DNA of 30,125 nt from the NCBI GenBank assembly GCA_964562375.1, contig CAZLSW010000035.1:1-30125 (forward strand). Direction: 5' to 3'. A program made the translations under genes and the position numbers. This DNA is from JAJPXC01 sp964562375. Its GTDB lineage: Bacteria; Bacteroidota; Bacteroidia; Bacteroidales; Muribaculaceae. This document shows positions 1 through 8,273 of the stretch, one piece after another; the stretch's first letter is position 1; every line of letters begins with the position of its first letter. The notes under the pieces were generated by a model. It saw only the letters and a list, made by a program, of their open reading frames with translations. It did no database searches and was not told the DNA's origin.

Positions 1-44
1 AACCACCTAAATCAACACATTAAAAATTCGGCTCTAAAAAGTGA

Positions 45-1481
45 CGAAAACAGGCCGGCACGGGTGTGACCGACGCCACCAACTATGCTGTTGTCGACCG
101 TTTCGACCAAGGGCAGTATGCCGCCGGCACCTCCCTGCTTGAGAGCGCATGGGACGCCTATTACGTGTGCATCTACCGCTGCAACGCCCTGCTCCATTAC
201 GACGAAGAAGGCACTATTGAGTGGACCAGCGACGACACCCGGGCCCGCATCCTGGGCGAGGCTCGCGCACTGCGCGCCCTGTGCTACTTCGACATGGTGA
301 GAATGTGGGAGAACGTGCCCCTGATCACCGATCCCACCGAGGACGCCAACATGCCTCAGGCCGATCCTGACGATGTGTACGCCTTGATTGTCGACGACTT
401 GAAATATGCCGCCGAGAATATCCCCGCCAACGCTTATCCGAAATCGAACATGGCCCTTAACGACGGCCGCGTTACCCGCTACGCCGCAGAGGGTATCCTC
501 GCCCGTGTGTACTTGTATTATACCGGTTATTACGGCAAGGATCTCGCCAACTTGACCAAGAGCGAGGTTGTCAATTACCTCGACGACATCATCTCCAGCA
601 ACGAGTATGCGCTCGTTGACAACTTCGCCGACCTGTGGCCCGCGGCCTCCAGCGTGTCGATGACCGACTCGGAGCAATGGGATCCCGAGAAAACAACCTA
701 CAAGGAGCTCAACTCGGAGGTAATCTTGCAGATGAAGTTCAACTACACCGACAACCGCTATAACGACTCCGAGGGTTATGACGGTAACCGCTGGCTCGTG
801 ATGATGGGCTTGCGCAAGGCCAATTTCTCGCCCTACGCTTACGGCTGGGGAATGTGCACCGTCAACCCCGCTACCGTCAAGGCTTTCAACGAGCTTGATC
901 CCCGCCTCAAGGCCTCGATTATCGACATGGAGGGTGAAGGCATCACCTCGACAATCGACATGGACGAGTTCCTGCGCGACCAGCGTGAGTACACCGGCTA
1001 CGCTGTGAAGAAGTACACCCCGCTCTGCTACTACGATGGCGTAAGCGCCGTGCCCGAGCACGCCTCCACCTCAGCCGTGCAGGAGTACCAATATCAGCCG
1101 TTCATCGTGCTGCGCTATGCCGACGTGCTGCTGATGGCCGCCGAGCTTGGTGGCACCCCCTCGATGTCGGCCCAAAGCTGCCTCAACGCTGTGCGCGACC
1201 GAGCCGGCCTCTCACACATAAGCGTCACGCAGGACAACATCATGAAGGAGCGCCACTACGAGCTGGCATTTGAAGCCATCCGCTACTGGGATCTCCTGCG
1301 CCAAGGCGTGAACACCGCCGCAAACGCTATCGCCATCTCAACTACCGTGCAAACCGCTGGCACCGATGTCAACTACACCATCCAGGCCGCTAACATCACC
1401 TCCAAGCGTGGCCTGATGCAGATTCCCCAAAATCAAATAACCCGCTCCAACGGCATCCTTAAGCAGAATCCCGGTTGGTAA
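45..1481 (+). CDS. SusD-family outer-membrane glycan-binding lipoprotein, 5'-truncated
   Basis: This is the C-terminal part of a SusD-like protein, the lid subunit that sits on a SusC TonB-dependent porin and captures oligosaccharides at the cell surface. The readable frame gives about 471 residues from a GTG at 66. The motif GVTDATNYAVVDRFDQG, the helix containing EARALRALCYFDMVR and the end MQIPQNQITRSNGILKQNPGW are typical SusD landmarks. Family members usually have 500-600 residues, a signal peptide and a lipobox Cys; all of that is missing here. The frame closes at a TGA at 42-44, so the N-terminus is not simply outside the window in the same frame. Fourteen nucleotides separate it from the next lipoprotein gene, so it heads the visible operon. 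The partner SusC should lie upstream. The family is certain; the start is unknown and the gene is partial or broken. Confidence 0.9.
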   Translation, partial: RKQAGTGVTDATNYAVVDRFDQGQYAAGTSLLESAWDAYYVCIYRCNALLHYDEEGTIEWTSDDTRARILGEARALRALCYFDMVRMWENVPLITDPTEDANMPQADPDDVYALIVDDLKYAAENIPANAYPKSNMALNDGRVTRYAAEGILARVYLYYTGYYGKDLANLTKSEVVNYLDDIISSNEYALVDNFADLWPAASSVSMTDSEQWDPEKTTYKELNSEVILQMKFNYTDNRYNDSEGYDGNRWLVMMGLRKANFSPYAYGWGMCTVNPATVKAFNELDPRLKASIIDMEGEGITSTIDMDEFLRDQREYTGYAVKKYTPLCYYDGVSAVPEHASTSAVQEYQYQPFIVLRYADVLLMAAELGGTPSMSAQSCLNAVRDRAGLSHISVTQDNIMKERHYELAFEAIRYWDLLRQGVNTAANAIAISTTVQTAGTDVNYTIQAANITSKRGLMQIPQNQITRSNGILKQNPGW

Positions 1482-1495
1482 ACACTTGATTAACC

Positions 1496-3334
1496 ATGCG
1501 ACTTTTACAATATATCACAATAGCTGGAGCGGCCGCATTGATGTGCGCTTGCTCCCCGGACACCTACGAATTGGTGACCGAAAACATTACCCCGGGCGAC
1601 CTCGTGGAGGGTATCGCATATAGCGTCACCGCCGACGAGGAGAACCCCAATATCATCCACTTGCGCTCGCTGATGCCTACAAGCTACTCGGTGCAGTGGC
1701 AACACCCCCAAGGCTACTCCCAAGACCGTGAACTCGATCTGAAAATCGCCTTTGACGGCACTTATGAGGTGACCTTCGGCGTGCAGACGCGCGGCGGCAT
1801 GGTCTACGGCGAGCCTTACACCTTCTCCATCGACCAGATGTGCACCGATTTCGTCACCGGCGAGATGTGGGAGATGCTTACCGGCGGCGTGGGACAATCC
1901 AAGACCTGGATTCCTGACGACGGCTCCTATGGCCTGGCTCACGGCTACTATACCTGCCTCGACCCCACCGTCACTTATCTTAACATGACCCGTGACGAAG
2001 GAAAATACGACTGGTATGCCACGCCTACTTCCCTCTCATGGTGGCTTCCCGCCAACGGAGACGTGGGTATCACCGACGACGACCTCGCTGGCTCGATGAC
2101 ATTTGGCCTCGACGGCAAGGCCTCGCTGAGCGTCACCACCGTTTCGGGCGGTATCGCCTCTACCAAGGAGGGCCTATTTGACATGAATACCACGGGCCAC
2201 ACCATTTCGGCCACCGACGTCGAGTTCCTCCACGCTGCTTGGACCAACGGCAAGTGTGTCGACTTCTCCAAAGGCTACCAGATTCTGGTGCTCACCGACA
2301 ACCAGCTGATGATCGCCAACCTACGCGACGAGGCCCTCTCGGGTGAAAGCCCCTGCCTCTACTGCTTCAACTTTGTAAGCAAGGATTACGCCGACAACTA
2401 TGTGCCCGAGGAGAACATCGACACCACTATCGATCTTCCCGACGGTTGGGCTTCCCTGCTGACCACCCAAAATAGCTATTGCTCGTGGAAATTGGACGAC
2501 GACGTACCGTTCGACTGGACCGACCTTGGCGGCAACCGCAAGCACTCCTACGCTTCACAATCCGATTACCCGGCCGCTTATCGCGCATTGAGCAGCACCT
2601 TGGAAGGCTTCTCCTTCAAGTGCGCCACCCCAAGCATCGACGGTTACGAGGTGACTCTTCCCAGCGGTGACAACGTTACCGGCGCCTACTCGATCTCCTC
2701 CAGCGACCAGACGGTATACTTCTCCAACGGCTTGGGCAACACCCAATTGGCCCGTACCGAGGTGTATATCCATGCCAACGACGACAACACCCTGCGTGTG
2801 CTTGGAGTTGAATCCGACAACCTTGGACGCGTGAGCGACCTGTGGCTCGGCTCCGACGTGAAGGACATCAGCGGCCAAACCACTATGTACCTGGCTTACC
2901 ACTTCGTGCCCGACTACGGCACCACCGAGGCTAAGTCGTACAAGGCTCAGCTCCACTACTTCAACATGGATTGGACATTCCTCGACTCCGACGACCTCTA
3001 CTTCAAGAACGAGGGCACTTACACCATCTACCTCTATGGCTCGGACGCCAACTGCCAAGGCGTGTACTTCGACATCTATGAGTTGCTGGGCGACTACCCC
3101 AACTGCGACGTGGCCATCACCGATATCAAGGTTGACGGCACCTCCATCGCCTTCGACGACTCGATTATCGACCGTTGCACCGGCGACGAGGCCACTACGG
3201 CCCGCCGTTACATCGTCAATCCCTGGAGCGGCGACGCAGGCTCGGCCCAGTATCAGAGCTTGATGAACTTCTCCTCGAATATCGCGATCACTTTCAAAGT
3301 AACATTCGACACAGGCTCGGCCTTCGTCAACTAA
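1496..3334 (+). CDS. Surface glycan-binding lipoprotein of the utilization locus (SusE/SGBP-B position)
   Basis: This is a 612-residue predicted lipoprotein: a hydrophobic signal ends in LMCAC with Cys19 as the lipidation site. It lies directly after susD, where surface glycan-binding proteins (SusE/F or SGBP-B) are encoded. The N-terminal 90 residues look like an Ig/PKD-like beta domain. The middle (about 110-470) is rich in Trp, Tyr and Asp and contains no catalytic motif I recognise. The last 130 residues (about 481-612) start at YKAQLHYFNMDW and contain ARRYIVNPWSGDAGSAQYQS; they are clearly homologous to the C-terminus of the next protein. From context and composition I infer a cell-surface carbohydrate-binding role. 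The exact ligand cannot be read from the sequence. The next gene follows after 13 nt. Confidence 0.82.
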   Translation: MRLLQYITIAGAAALMCACSPDTYELVTENITPGDLVEGIAYSVTADEENPNIIHLRSLMPTSYSVQWQHPQGYSQDRELDLKIAFDGTYEVTFGVQTRGGMVYGEPYTFSIDQMCTDFVTGEMWEMLTGGVGQSKTWIPDDGSYGLAHGYYTCLDPTVTYLNMTRDEGKYDWYATPTSLSWWLPANGDVGITDDDLAGSMTFGLDGKASLSVTTVSGGIASTKEGLFDMNTTGHTISATDVEFLHAAWTNGKCVDFSKGYQILVLTDNQLMIANLRDEALSGESPCLYCFNFVSKDYADNYVPEENIDTTIDLPDGWASLLTTQNSYCSWKLDDDVPFDWTDLGGNRKHSYASQSDYPAAYRALSSTLEGFSFKCATPSIDGYEVTLPSGDNVTGAYSISSSDQTVYFSNGLGNTQLARTEVYIHANDDNTLRVLGVESDNLGRVSDLWLGSDVKDISGQTTMYLAYHFVPDYGTTEAKSYKAQLHYFNMDWTFLDSDDLYFKNEGTYTIYLYGSDANCQGVYFDIYELLGDYPNCDVAITDIKVDGTSIAFDDSIIDRCTGDEATTARRYIVNPWSGDAGSAQYQSLMNFSSNIAITFKVTFDTGSAFVN

Positions 3335-3347
3335 ACCATCAAAAACA

Positions 3348-5027
3348 ATGAAAATCAAGCATATATTGCCAGCATTGTGCATGGCTTTATCACTGGTGGC
3401 CTGCAACGATGACGACGTGAATATCTACACCACGCCTATCGTCAGCGACATCACCACAGGCGACGCTACAGTGACGGCCACCACCGCCACCGTCACCGGC
3501 ACGGTGAAAGATCTCAGCTCGCAGAGCGACGCCGCCTATGCCGTAGGCGCGGTCTACTCCACTTCGGCCGACGATCTCCAATCCTCGGGCACCAAGGTGA
3601 CCGGCGATTACGACAACGGCACGATCACCACCACCCTTTCGGGGTTGCAAAGCGGCGTTACCTATTATTACGCCACCTTCGTGACCCTGCAGGGCCAGTT
3701 AACCGTCTATGGCGAGACCAAAAGCTTCTACACCACCGATTCGTCGGTGGGCACTCCCGAGGCCGCTTCCGTGACCATGAGCACGGCTATCCTCGGTGGC
3801 ACCCTTAACGGCGTGAACGACAAGATTCAGGACGGCTCGCTGGAATACGGCGTGCTACTGGCCGACACCGAGGCCCATCTCTCTACCGATCATGCCTTGA
3901 CTTTGGCCGCCAGCGGCAGCTCCAACGCTTTCACCGTTTCGGCTTCCGAGTTGCTCCCCGCAACAACCTACTATTACACGGCTTACATGGTGTTGAATGG
4001 CGAGAAGGTGTACGGCAACGTGCAAGAGTTCACCACCCAGGCTCTCAACTATGTGATCCCTGAGGATCGCAACTCCACTCCCGACGGATTCGTGGATATG
4101 GGTACCGATGAATGGTGGTCGGCCTACGACCTTGGCTCCAACACCATCAACACCGCTGGTGGCCTGTACGGCTACGGCGACCAAATGAAGGGCCTGTGTC
4201 GCTCCACCTATTCAGGCGACTACTACAATGACGATCTCGCCACGTCGGCTACCTCTCTGGGCGCTATCTCGGGAATGGGCCAAATTCCCTCCTACGACCA
4301 ATGGGTGGCGCTGTTGGAAGTGTGCGATGTGGAGAACGCTGAGGTGAACGGTGTAGCCGGGGTGAAACTCACCTCCACCGTTACCGGCAACTCGCTCTTC
4401 TTCCCCGCCGCCGGCCTGCGCCACGGCTCTACCGTAAGCCAAGAGGGCACGATTGCCGCCTACTGGACCGGCACACCCTACGAGGGCGACAGCAACTACG
4501 CGTGGGCAGTATACGTAGGCACTTCTACTCCCACGCCTAACGCCATCACCGCCGGCCTGGCAATCCGCACGGTTATCGCCAAGCCCGCTGAAGTAGAGCC
4601 TGAGCCCGAACCCGAGCCGGAACCCGAAGGCGACTACATCGCCACGTTGACCTACTTCAACCAGAGCTGGAGCTTCTTCTCATCGCCGGCCACGGGCGTT
4701 TACGAGGGCGAGTATACCCTCACCATCACCGGCGAGGACAACGACCCTCAGGGCGTGTATCTCGACATCCCCGGATTGCTTGGCGACCACCCCAACTGCG
4801 ATATCACCATCACCGACATCAAGATTGACGGCGTGTCGATCGACTTCGACGACACTATCATGGAGCGCTGCGCCGGCGATGACCCCGCTACCGCCCGCCG
4901 TTATATCGTCAACCCATGGAGCGGCGACGCTGGCTCGGCACAGTATCAGTCAGCTTTCGCCCATAGCTCCTCGGTGGCTGTGACTTTTAACATTGTTTAC
5001 GACAACGGAACACCTTTCACTGAATAA
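3348..5027 (+). CDS. Multidomain surface lipoprotein: two FN3-like domains, FISUMP-like domain, C-terminal binding module
   Basis: A 559-residue lipoprotein. The signal ends at SLVAC with Cys19 followed by NDDD, which fits a Bacteroidota lipoprotein export signal for surface display. Two FN3/Ig-like beta domains follow (about 25-130 and 137-230), each with a GxTYYYxxY strand. Residues about 245-412 resemble the Fibrobacter succinogenes major paralogous (FISUMP) domain: FVDMGTDEWWSAYDLG near its start, then IPSYDQW, NSLFFPAAGLRHG and AAYWTGTPY. A Glu-Pro linker (EPEPEPEPEPEG) leads to a C-terminal module (about 430-559) homologous to the end of the preceding protein. The architecture is that of an elongated surface glycan-binding protein. 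The function is inferred from locus position; the domain reading is by eye. Confidence 0.8.
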   Translation: MKIKHILPALCMALSLVACNDDDVNIYTTPIVSDITTGDATVTATTATVTGTVKDLSSQSDAAYAVGAVYSTSADDLQSSGTKVTGDYDNGTITTTLSGLQSGVTYYYATFVTLQGQLTVYGETKSFYTTDSSVGTPEAASVTMSTAILGGTLNGVNDKIQDGSLEYGVLLADTEAHLSTDHALTLAASGSSNAFTVSASELLPATTYYYTAYMVLNGEKVYGNVQEFTTQALNYVIPEDRNSTPDGFVDMGTDEWWSAYDLGSNTINTAGGLYGYGDQMKGLCRSTYSGDYYNDDLATSATSLGAISGMGQIPSYDQWVALLEVCDVENAEVNGVAGVKLTSTVTGNSLFFPAAGLRHGSTVSQEGTIAAYWTGTPYEGDSNYAWAVYVGTSTPTPNAITAGLAIRTVIAKPAEVEPEPEPEPEPEGDYIATLTYFNQSWSFFSSPATGVYEGEYTLTITGEDNDPQGVYLDIPGLLGDHPNCDITITDIKIDGVSIDFDDTIMERCAGDDPATARRYIVNPWSGDAGSAQYQSAFAHSSSVAVTFNIVYDNGTPFTE

Positions 5028-5030
5028 CCC

Positions 5031-6734
5031 ATGAAACCGCTAAATATCTTTTTGGCTCTTTGCGCAATGCTGCCGATGGCTGCATGCAGCGATGACGACA
5101 CCTATGAGCCCTCGGGACTGTCCACGGCGTTCACCGTGTCGACCAGCGACCTTACATATCTCAAGACCGAGCATACGATTACCGTGTACGTGCAGGCCCC
5201 CGCGCAGCCCTCGGTGAGCTCCGACGTCTCTTGGCTAACGGTGACCTCCCCGATGCTCAACGACCAATCCAAGCGCATCTATCGCTTTGACGTGACTGCT
5301 GCGGCCAACGACACTCACGACCAGCGAACGGCCCAAATCACCGTCACCCAGGCTTCCAACAAGGCTACTATAAACGTCACCCAACGCTACGCCGACGGTA
5401 TCCTCGTCGACGCCGTTTCCACCACCGATCCGTTCTCGGCCGACGGTGGCACACTCACCGTGTCGATCCAGGCAACTGGCGAGTATACCTACGAGCTCCC
5501 CTACTGGGTAACCGAGCAGACTTCCCGCGCGATGGCTACCACAAGCCACACGTTCACAATCGCCTCCAATAACGGCAACGCCCGCTCGGCCGACATCGTG
5601 TTTACTCTGGTTGACGACGCTTCGCTGTCGGCTACCGTTTCCCTGTCGCAGCTGATGTCGCAGGCATCCACGGGCAAAACCGCTTCCGCGGTTGCCTCGC
5701 GCATCTACGCTGGCTGGAACCTCGGCAACTCCATGGAGGCCACTGGCGGCTCCGAGACCTCTTGGGGCAACGTCAAGACCACCAAGGCGCTGATCGACGT
5801 GGTGAAAGCCGCTGGCTTCAACGCCGTGCGCATCCCCTGCTCTTGGGACCAATATATCATCGATCAGGAGAATTACACCATCGATCCCGCATGGCTTGCC
5901 CGCGTGGGTGAGGTAATCGACTATGTGGTCAACGACGACATGTACGCCGTGCTCAACATCCACTGGGATGGCGGCTGGCTCGAGGAGAACGCCAACGCCA
6001 CTGCTCAGGCCGAGAACGTGAAGAAGCAAAAGACCTTGTGGACCCAAATCGCCACCGCTTTCGAGGGCTACGACGACCATCTGCTGTTTGCGGGCTGCAA
6101 CGAGGTGCGTAATACTTCCGGCTCGGGTTGGAATATGCCCACGGCCGAAGAGGAGGGTGCCTTGGAGGCTTATCTGCAAGCTTTCGTTGACGCTGTGCGC
6201 GCCACTGGAGGCAACAATGCCCAGCGCAACCTTATCGTGCAGTGCTGGTGCTGCAACGGCTGGCGCGCTCTCGACGCGCTGACCATGCCCACCGACGTTG
6301 TAAGCGACCACCTGATGATGGAGATGCATTTCTACGACCCCTCGGCAATGACCCATGAGGGCTCCACCACCAAGTGGGGCTACCGCGCGGGCTACGTTTC
6401 CACCAACGATGGCTTGCAAGAGGATTATGTCGACTCGTTCTTCTCGCAGATCAAGGCTAAGTACACCGACCAGGGTATCCCTGTAATCCTTGGCGAGTAC
6501 GGCACCTGCTGCTGGAGCACTTCCGACGCTGAAATCATGGAGTCGCAGGCCTACTATCTGCGCTATGTCACCGCAGCCGCTAAGCGCAACGGTATGGTTC
6601 CCTTCTACTGGGATAACGGCAATCCTGGCGTAGGCTCCTTCGGAATTATCAATCGCGGGGCTCTGGCCGTGGGGCTCCCCCACTTCGTGGAGGGTATCAT
6701 GGCCGGCGCCGCTGAGGGACAATATCCATTTTAA
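5031..6734 (+). CDS. Glycoside hydrolase family 5 endoglycanase lipoprotein with two BACON domains
   Basis: A 567-residue surface lipoprotein enzyme. The signal ends in PMAAC (Cys19) followed by SDDD, as expected for export to the cell surface. Two BACON-like domains follow (about 35-118 and 125-210; both carry the ADGGTLTVS or SDVSWLTV type of strand). A GH5 (beta/alpha)8 domain runs from about 212 to the end. Landmarks are GWNLGNSMEA, NAVRIPCSW, LNIHWDGGW, the acid/base Glu358 in GCNEVR, MEMHFYDP, the nucleophile Glu489 in ILGEYGT and VPFYWDNGN. The usual GH5 NEP is NEV here. BACON-GH5 architecture is known from xyloglucan-specific GH5_4 enzymes of Bacteroides; together with the xylose genes downstream this suggests endo-cleavage of xyloglucan or another beta-1,4-glucan. 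A xylan-type substrate is possible. It starts only 3 nt after the previous stop. Confidence 0.9.
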   Translation: MKPLNIFLALCAMLPMAACSDDDTYEPSGLSTAFTVSTSDLTYLKTEHTITVYVQAPAQPSVSSDVSWLTVTSPMLNDQSKRIYRFDVTAAANDTHDQRTAQITVTQASNKATINVTQRYADGILVDAVSTTDPFSADGGTLTVSIQATGEYTYELPYWVTEQTSRAMATTSHTFTIASNNGNARSADIVFTLVDDASLSATVSLSQLMSQASTGKTASAVASRIYAGWNLGNSMEATGGSETSWGNVKTTKALIDVVKAAGFNAVRIPCSWDQYIIDQENYTIDPAWLARVGEVIDYVVNDDMYAVLNIHWDGGWLEENANATAQAENVKKQKTLWTQIATAFEGYDDHLLFAGCNEVRNTSGSGWNMPTAEEEGALEAYLQAFVDAVRATGGNNAQRNLIVQCWCCNGWRALDALTMPTDVVSDHLMMEMHFYDPSAMTHEGSTTKWGYRAGYVSTNDGLQEDYVDSFFSQIKAKYTDQGIPVILGEYGTCCWSTSDAEIMESQAYYLRYVTAAAKRNGMVPFYWDNGNPGVGSFGIINRGALAVGLPHFVEGIMAGAAEGQYPF

Positions 6735-6757
6735 GGTAAAAATTAAGGTTTGTAACA

Positions 6758-8263
6758 ATGGATGTTGCTCTCTCCCCTGAGTACACCGCGACGCTCCCCA
6801 AGAGCGGAAGCAAAGGCTACCTCTACGGCATCGTAGGGGTAGCCGTACTTGGCGGTTTGCTGTTCGGCTACGACACTGCTGTGATCTCGGGTGCCGAGAA
6901 GGGCTTGCAAGCCTACTTCCTCGGAGCCAAAGATTTCGTCTATACCGACGTGATCCATGGCGTTACCTCGTCATCGGCGCTGCTAGGCTGTATTATAGGT
7001 TCGGCCTTGTCGGGCTTTTGCGCGTGGCGATTCGGACGCAAAAAATCACTCTTGTTGGCCGCCGCGCTTTTCTTGGTGTCGGCTTTGGGTAGCTTTATGC
7101 CCGAGTTCCTGTTCTTCGAGAAGGGAAGGCCCACGTTCTCGCTCCTCATCGCTTTCAACCTCTATCGCATCATCGGTGGCGTAGGCGTTGGATTGGCCTC
7201 GGCTGTTTGTCCCATGTACATCGCCGAGGTGTCGCCAGCGACTATCCGAGGCACGTTGGTGTCGTGGAACCAGTTTGCGATCATTTTCGGCCAATTGGTC
7301 GTTTATTTCGTTAACTTCCTAATCCTTGGCGAGCACACCAACCCAATAATTGAGCGCACCGCCGAGAATCTGTGGGTGGTGTTGCCCACCTCCGATGTAT
7401 GGACGATTTCCACCGGATGGCGATATATGTTCGGCTCCGAGGCAATTGTGGCCGCAACGTTTATGGTTTTGGTGTGCTTCGTACCGATGTCGCCCCGCTA
7501 CCTCGCCCTGAAAGGTAAATATTCCAAAGCCTTGCGCATCCTGGCCCGAATCAACGGCGTGGAGAAAGGCAAGGAGATTCTGCTTGAGATCCATCATGAA
7601 AAAGCCACCGACAAAACCGGCAAACTGTTCTCCTTCGGCTTCCTGGTGATTTTCGTGGGCGTTATGCTCTCGGTATTCCAGCAAGCAGTTGGTATCAACG
7701 CTGTGCTATATTACGCTCCCCGCATCTTTGAGTCAATCGGCATGGCCAACCCAATGGTGCAGACCGTGATCATGGGCATCGTCAACATCTCGTTCACGCT
7801 TGTTGCCGTGTTCACCGTTGAGCGCTGGGGCCGCAAGCCGCTGTTGACTTGGGGCTCGATAGGCATGGCCATGGGCGCCTTTGGCGTGGCATTGGCCGCA
7901 GTCATTGACGTGCCTTCGATCTTCGCCGCCGTGTCGATTATGGTCTACTCGGCCGCTTTTATGTTCTCCTGGGGACCTATCTGCTGGGTGTTGATCAGCG
8001 AGATTTTCCCCAATGCCATTCGCTCGCAGGCTATCGCTATCGCCGTGGCTTTCCAGTGGGTGTTCAACTTCATCGTAAGCTCCTCGTTTGTGCCTATGTA
8101 CAACATGGAGTTGGGATCGATGGGCACTAATTTCGGACACTGCTTCGTCTACGCCCTTTATGGGGTAATTTGCGTGCTTGCGGCTTGGTTTGTTATACGC
8201 CTCGTGCCCGAAACCAAGGGCCGATCTCTTGAGGACATGGCCAAACTTTGGCAAAAAAAATAA
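6758..8263 (+). CDS. xylE: MFS sugar/H+ symporter, D-xylose transporter type
   Basis: A 501-residue inner-membrane transporter of the MFS sugar porter family (XylE/GalP/GLUT type) with about twelve hydrophobic segments. Family signatures are clear: GYDTAVISGAE in TM1, RFGRKKSLLLAA in the 2-3 loop, RIIGGVGVGLASAVCPMYIAEVSP, the QQAVGINAVLYYAP motif of TM7, ERWGRKPLL in the 8-9 loop, and PETKGRSLE at the end of TM12. It should carry a free pentose across the inner membrane with protons. Because xylB and xylA follow immediately, xylose is the most likely substrate; related arabinose or glucose porters look alike, so specificity is inferred from context. The gene is 23 nt downstream of the GH5 gene and 10 nt upstream of xylB. 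Confidence 0.9.
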   Translation: MDVALSPEYTATLPKSGSKGYLYGIVGVAVLGGLLFGYDTAVISGAEKGLQAYFLGAKDFVYTDVIHGVTSSSALLGCIIGSALSGFCAWRFGRKKSLLLAAALFLVSALGSFMPEFLFFEKGRPTFSLLIAFNLYRIIGGVGVGLASAVCPMYIAEVSPATIRGTLVSWNQFAIIFGQLVVYFVNFLILGEHTNPIIERTAENLWVVLPTSDVWTISTGWRYMFGSEAIVAATFMVLVCFVPMSPRYLALKGKYSKALRILARINGVEKGKEILLEIHHEKATDKTGKLFSFGFLVIFVGVMLSVFQQAVGINAVLYYAPRIFESIGMANPMVQTVIMGIVNISFTLVAVFTVERWGRKPLLTWGSIGMAMGAFGVALAAVIDVPSIFAAVSIMVYSAAFMFSWGPICWVLISEIFPNAIRSQAIAIAVAFQWVFNFIVSSSFVPMYNMELGSMGTNFGHCFVYALYGVICVLAAWFVIRLVPETKGRSLEDMAKLWQKK

Positions 8264-8273
8264 TAACAAGGCT

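Noticed and set aside
5235..6758. 507-residue open frame opposite the GH5 gene
   Set aside because: It is a shadow of GC-rich coding sequence: its composition is His/Val/Gly-rich, it has no recognisable domain, and the plus-strand frame has clear GH5 motifs. Similar antisense frames at 12-1061, 2555-3406 and 16294-17113 were rejected for the same reason.
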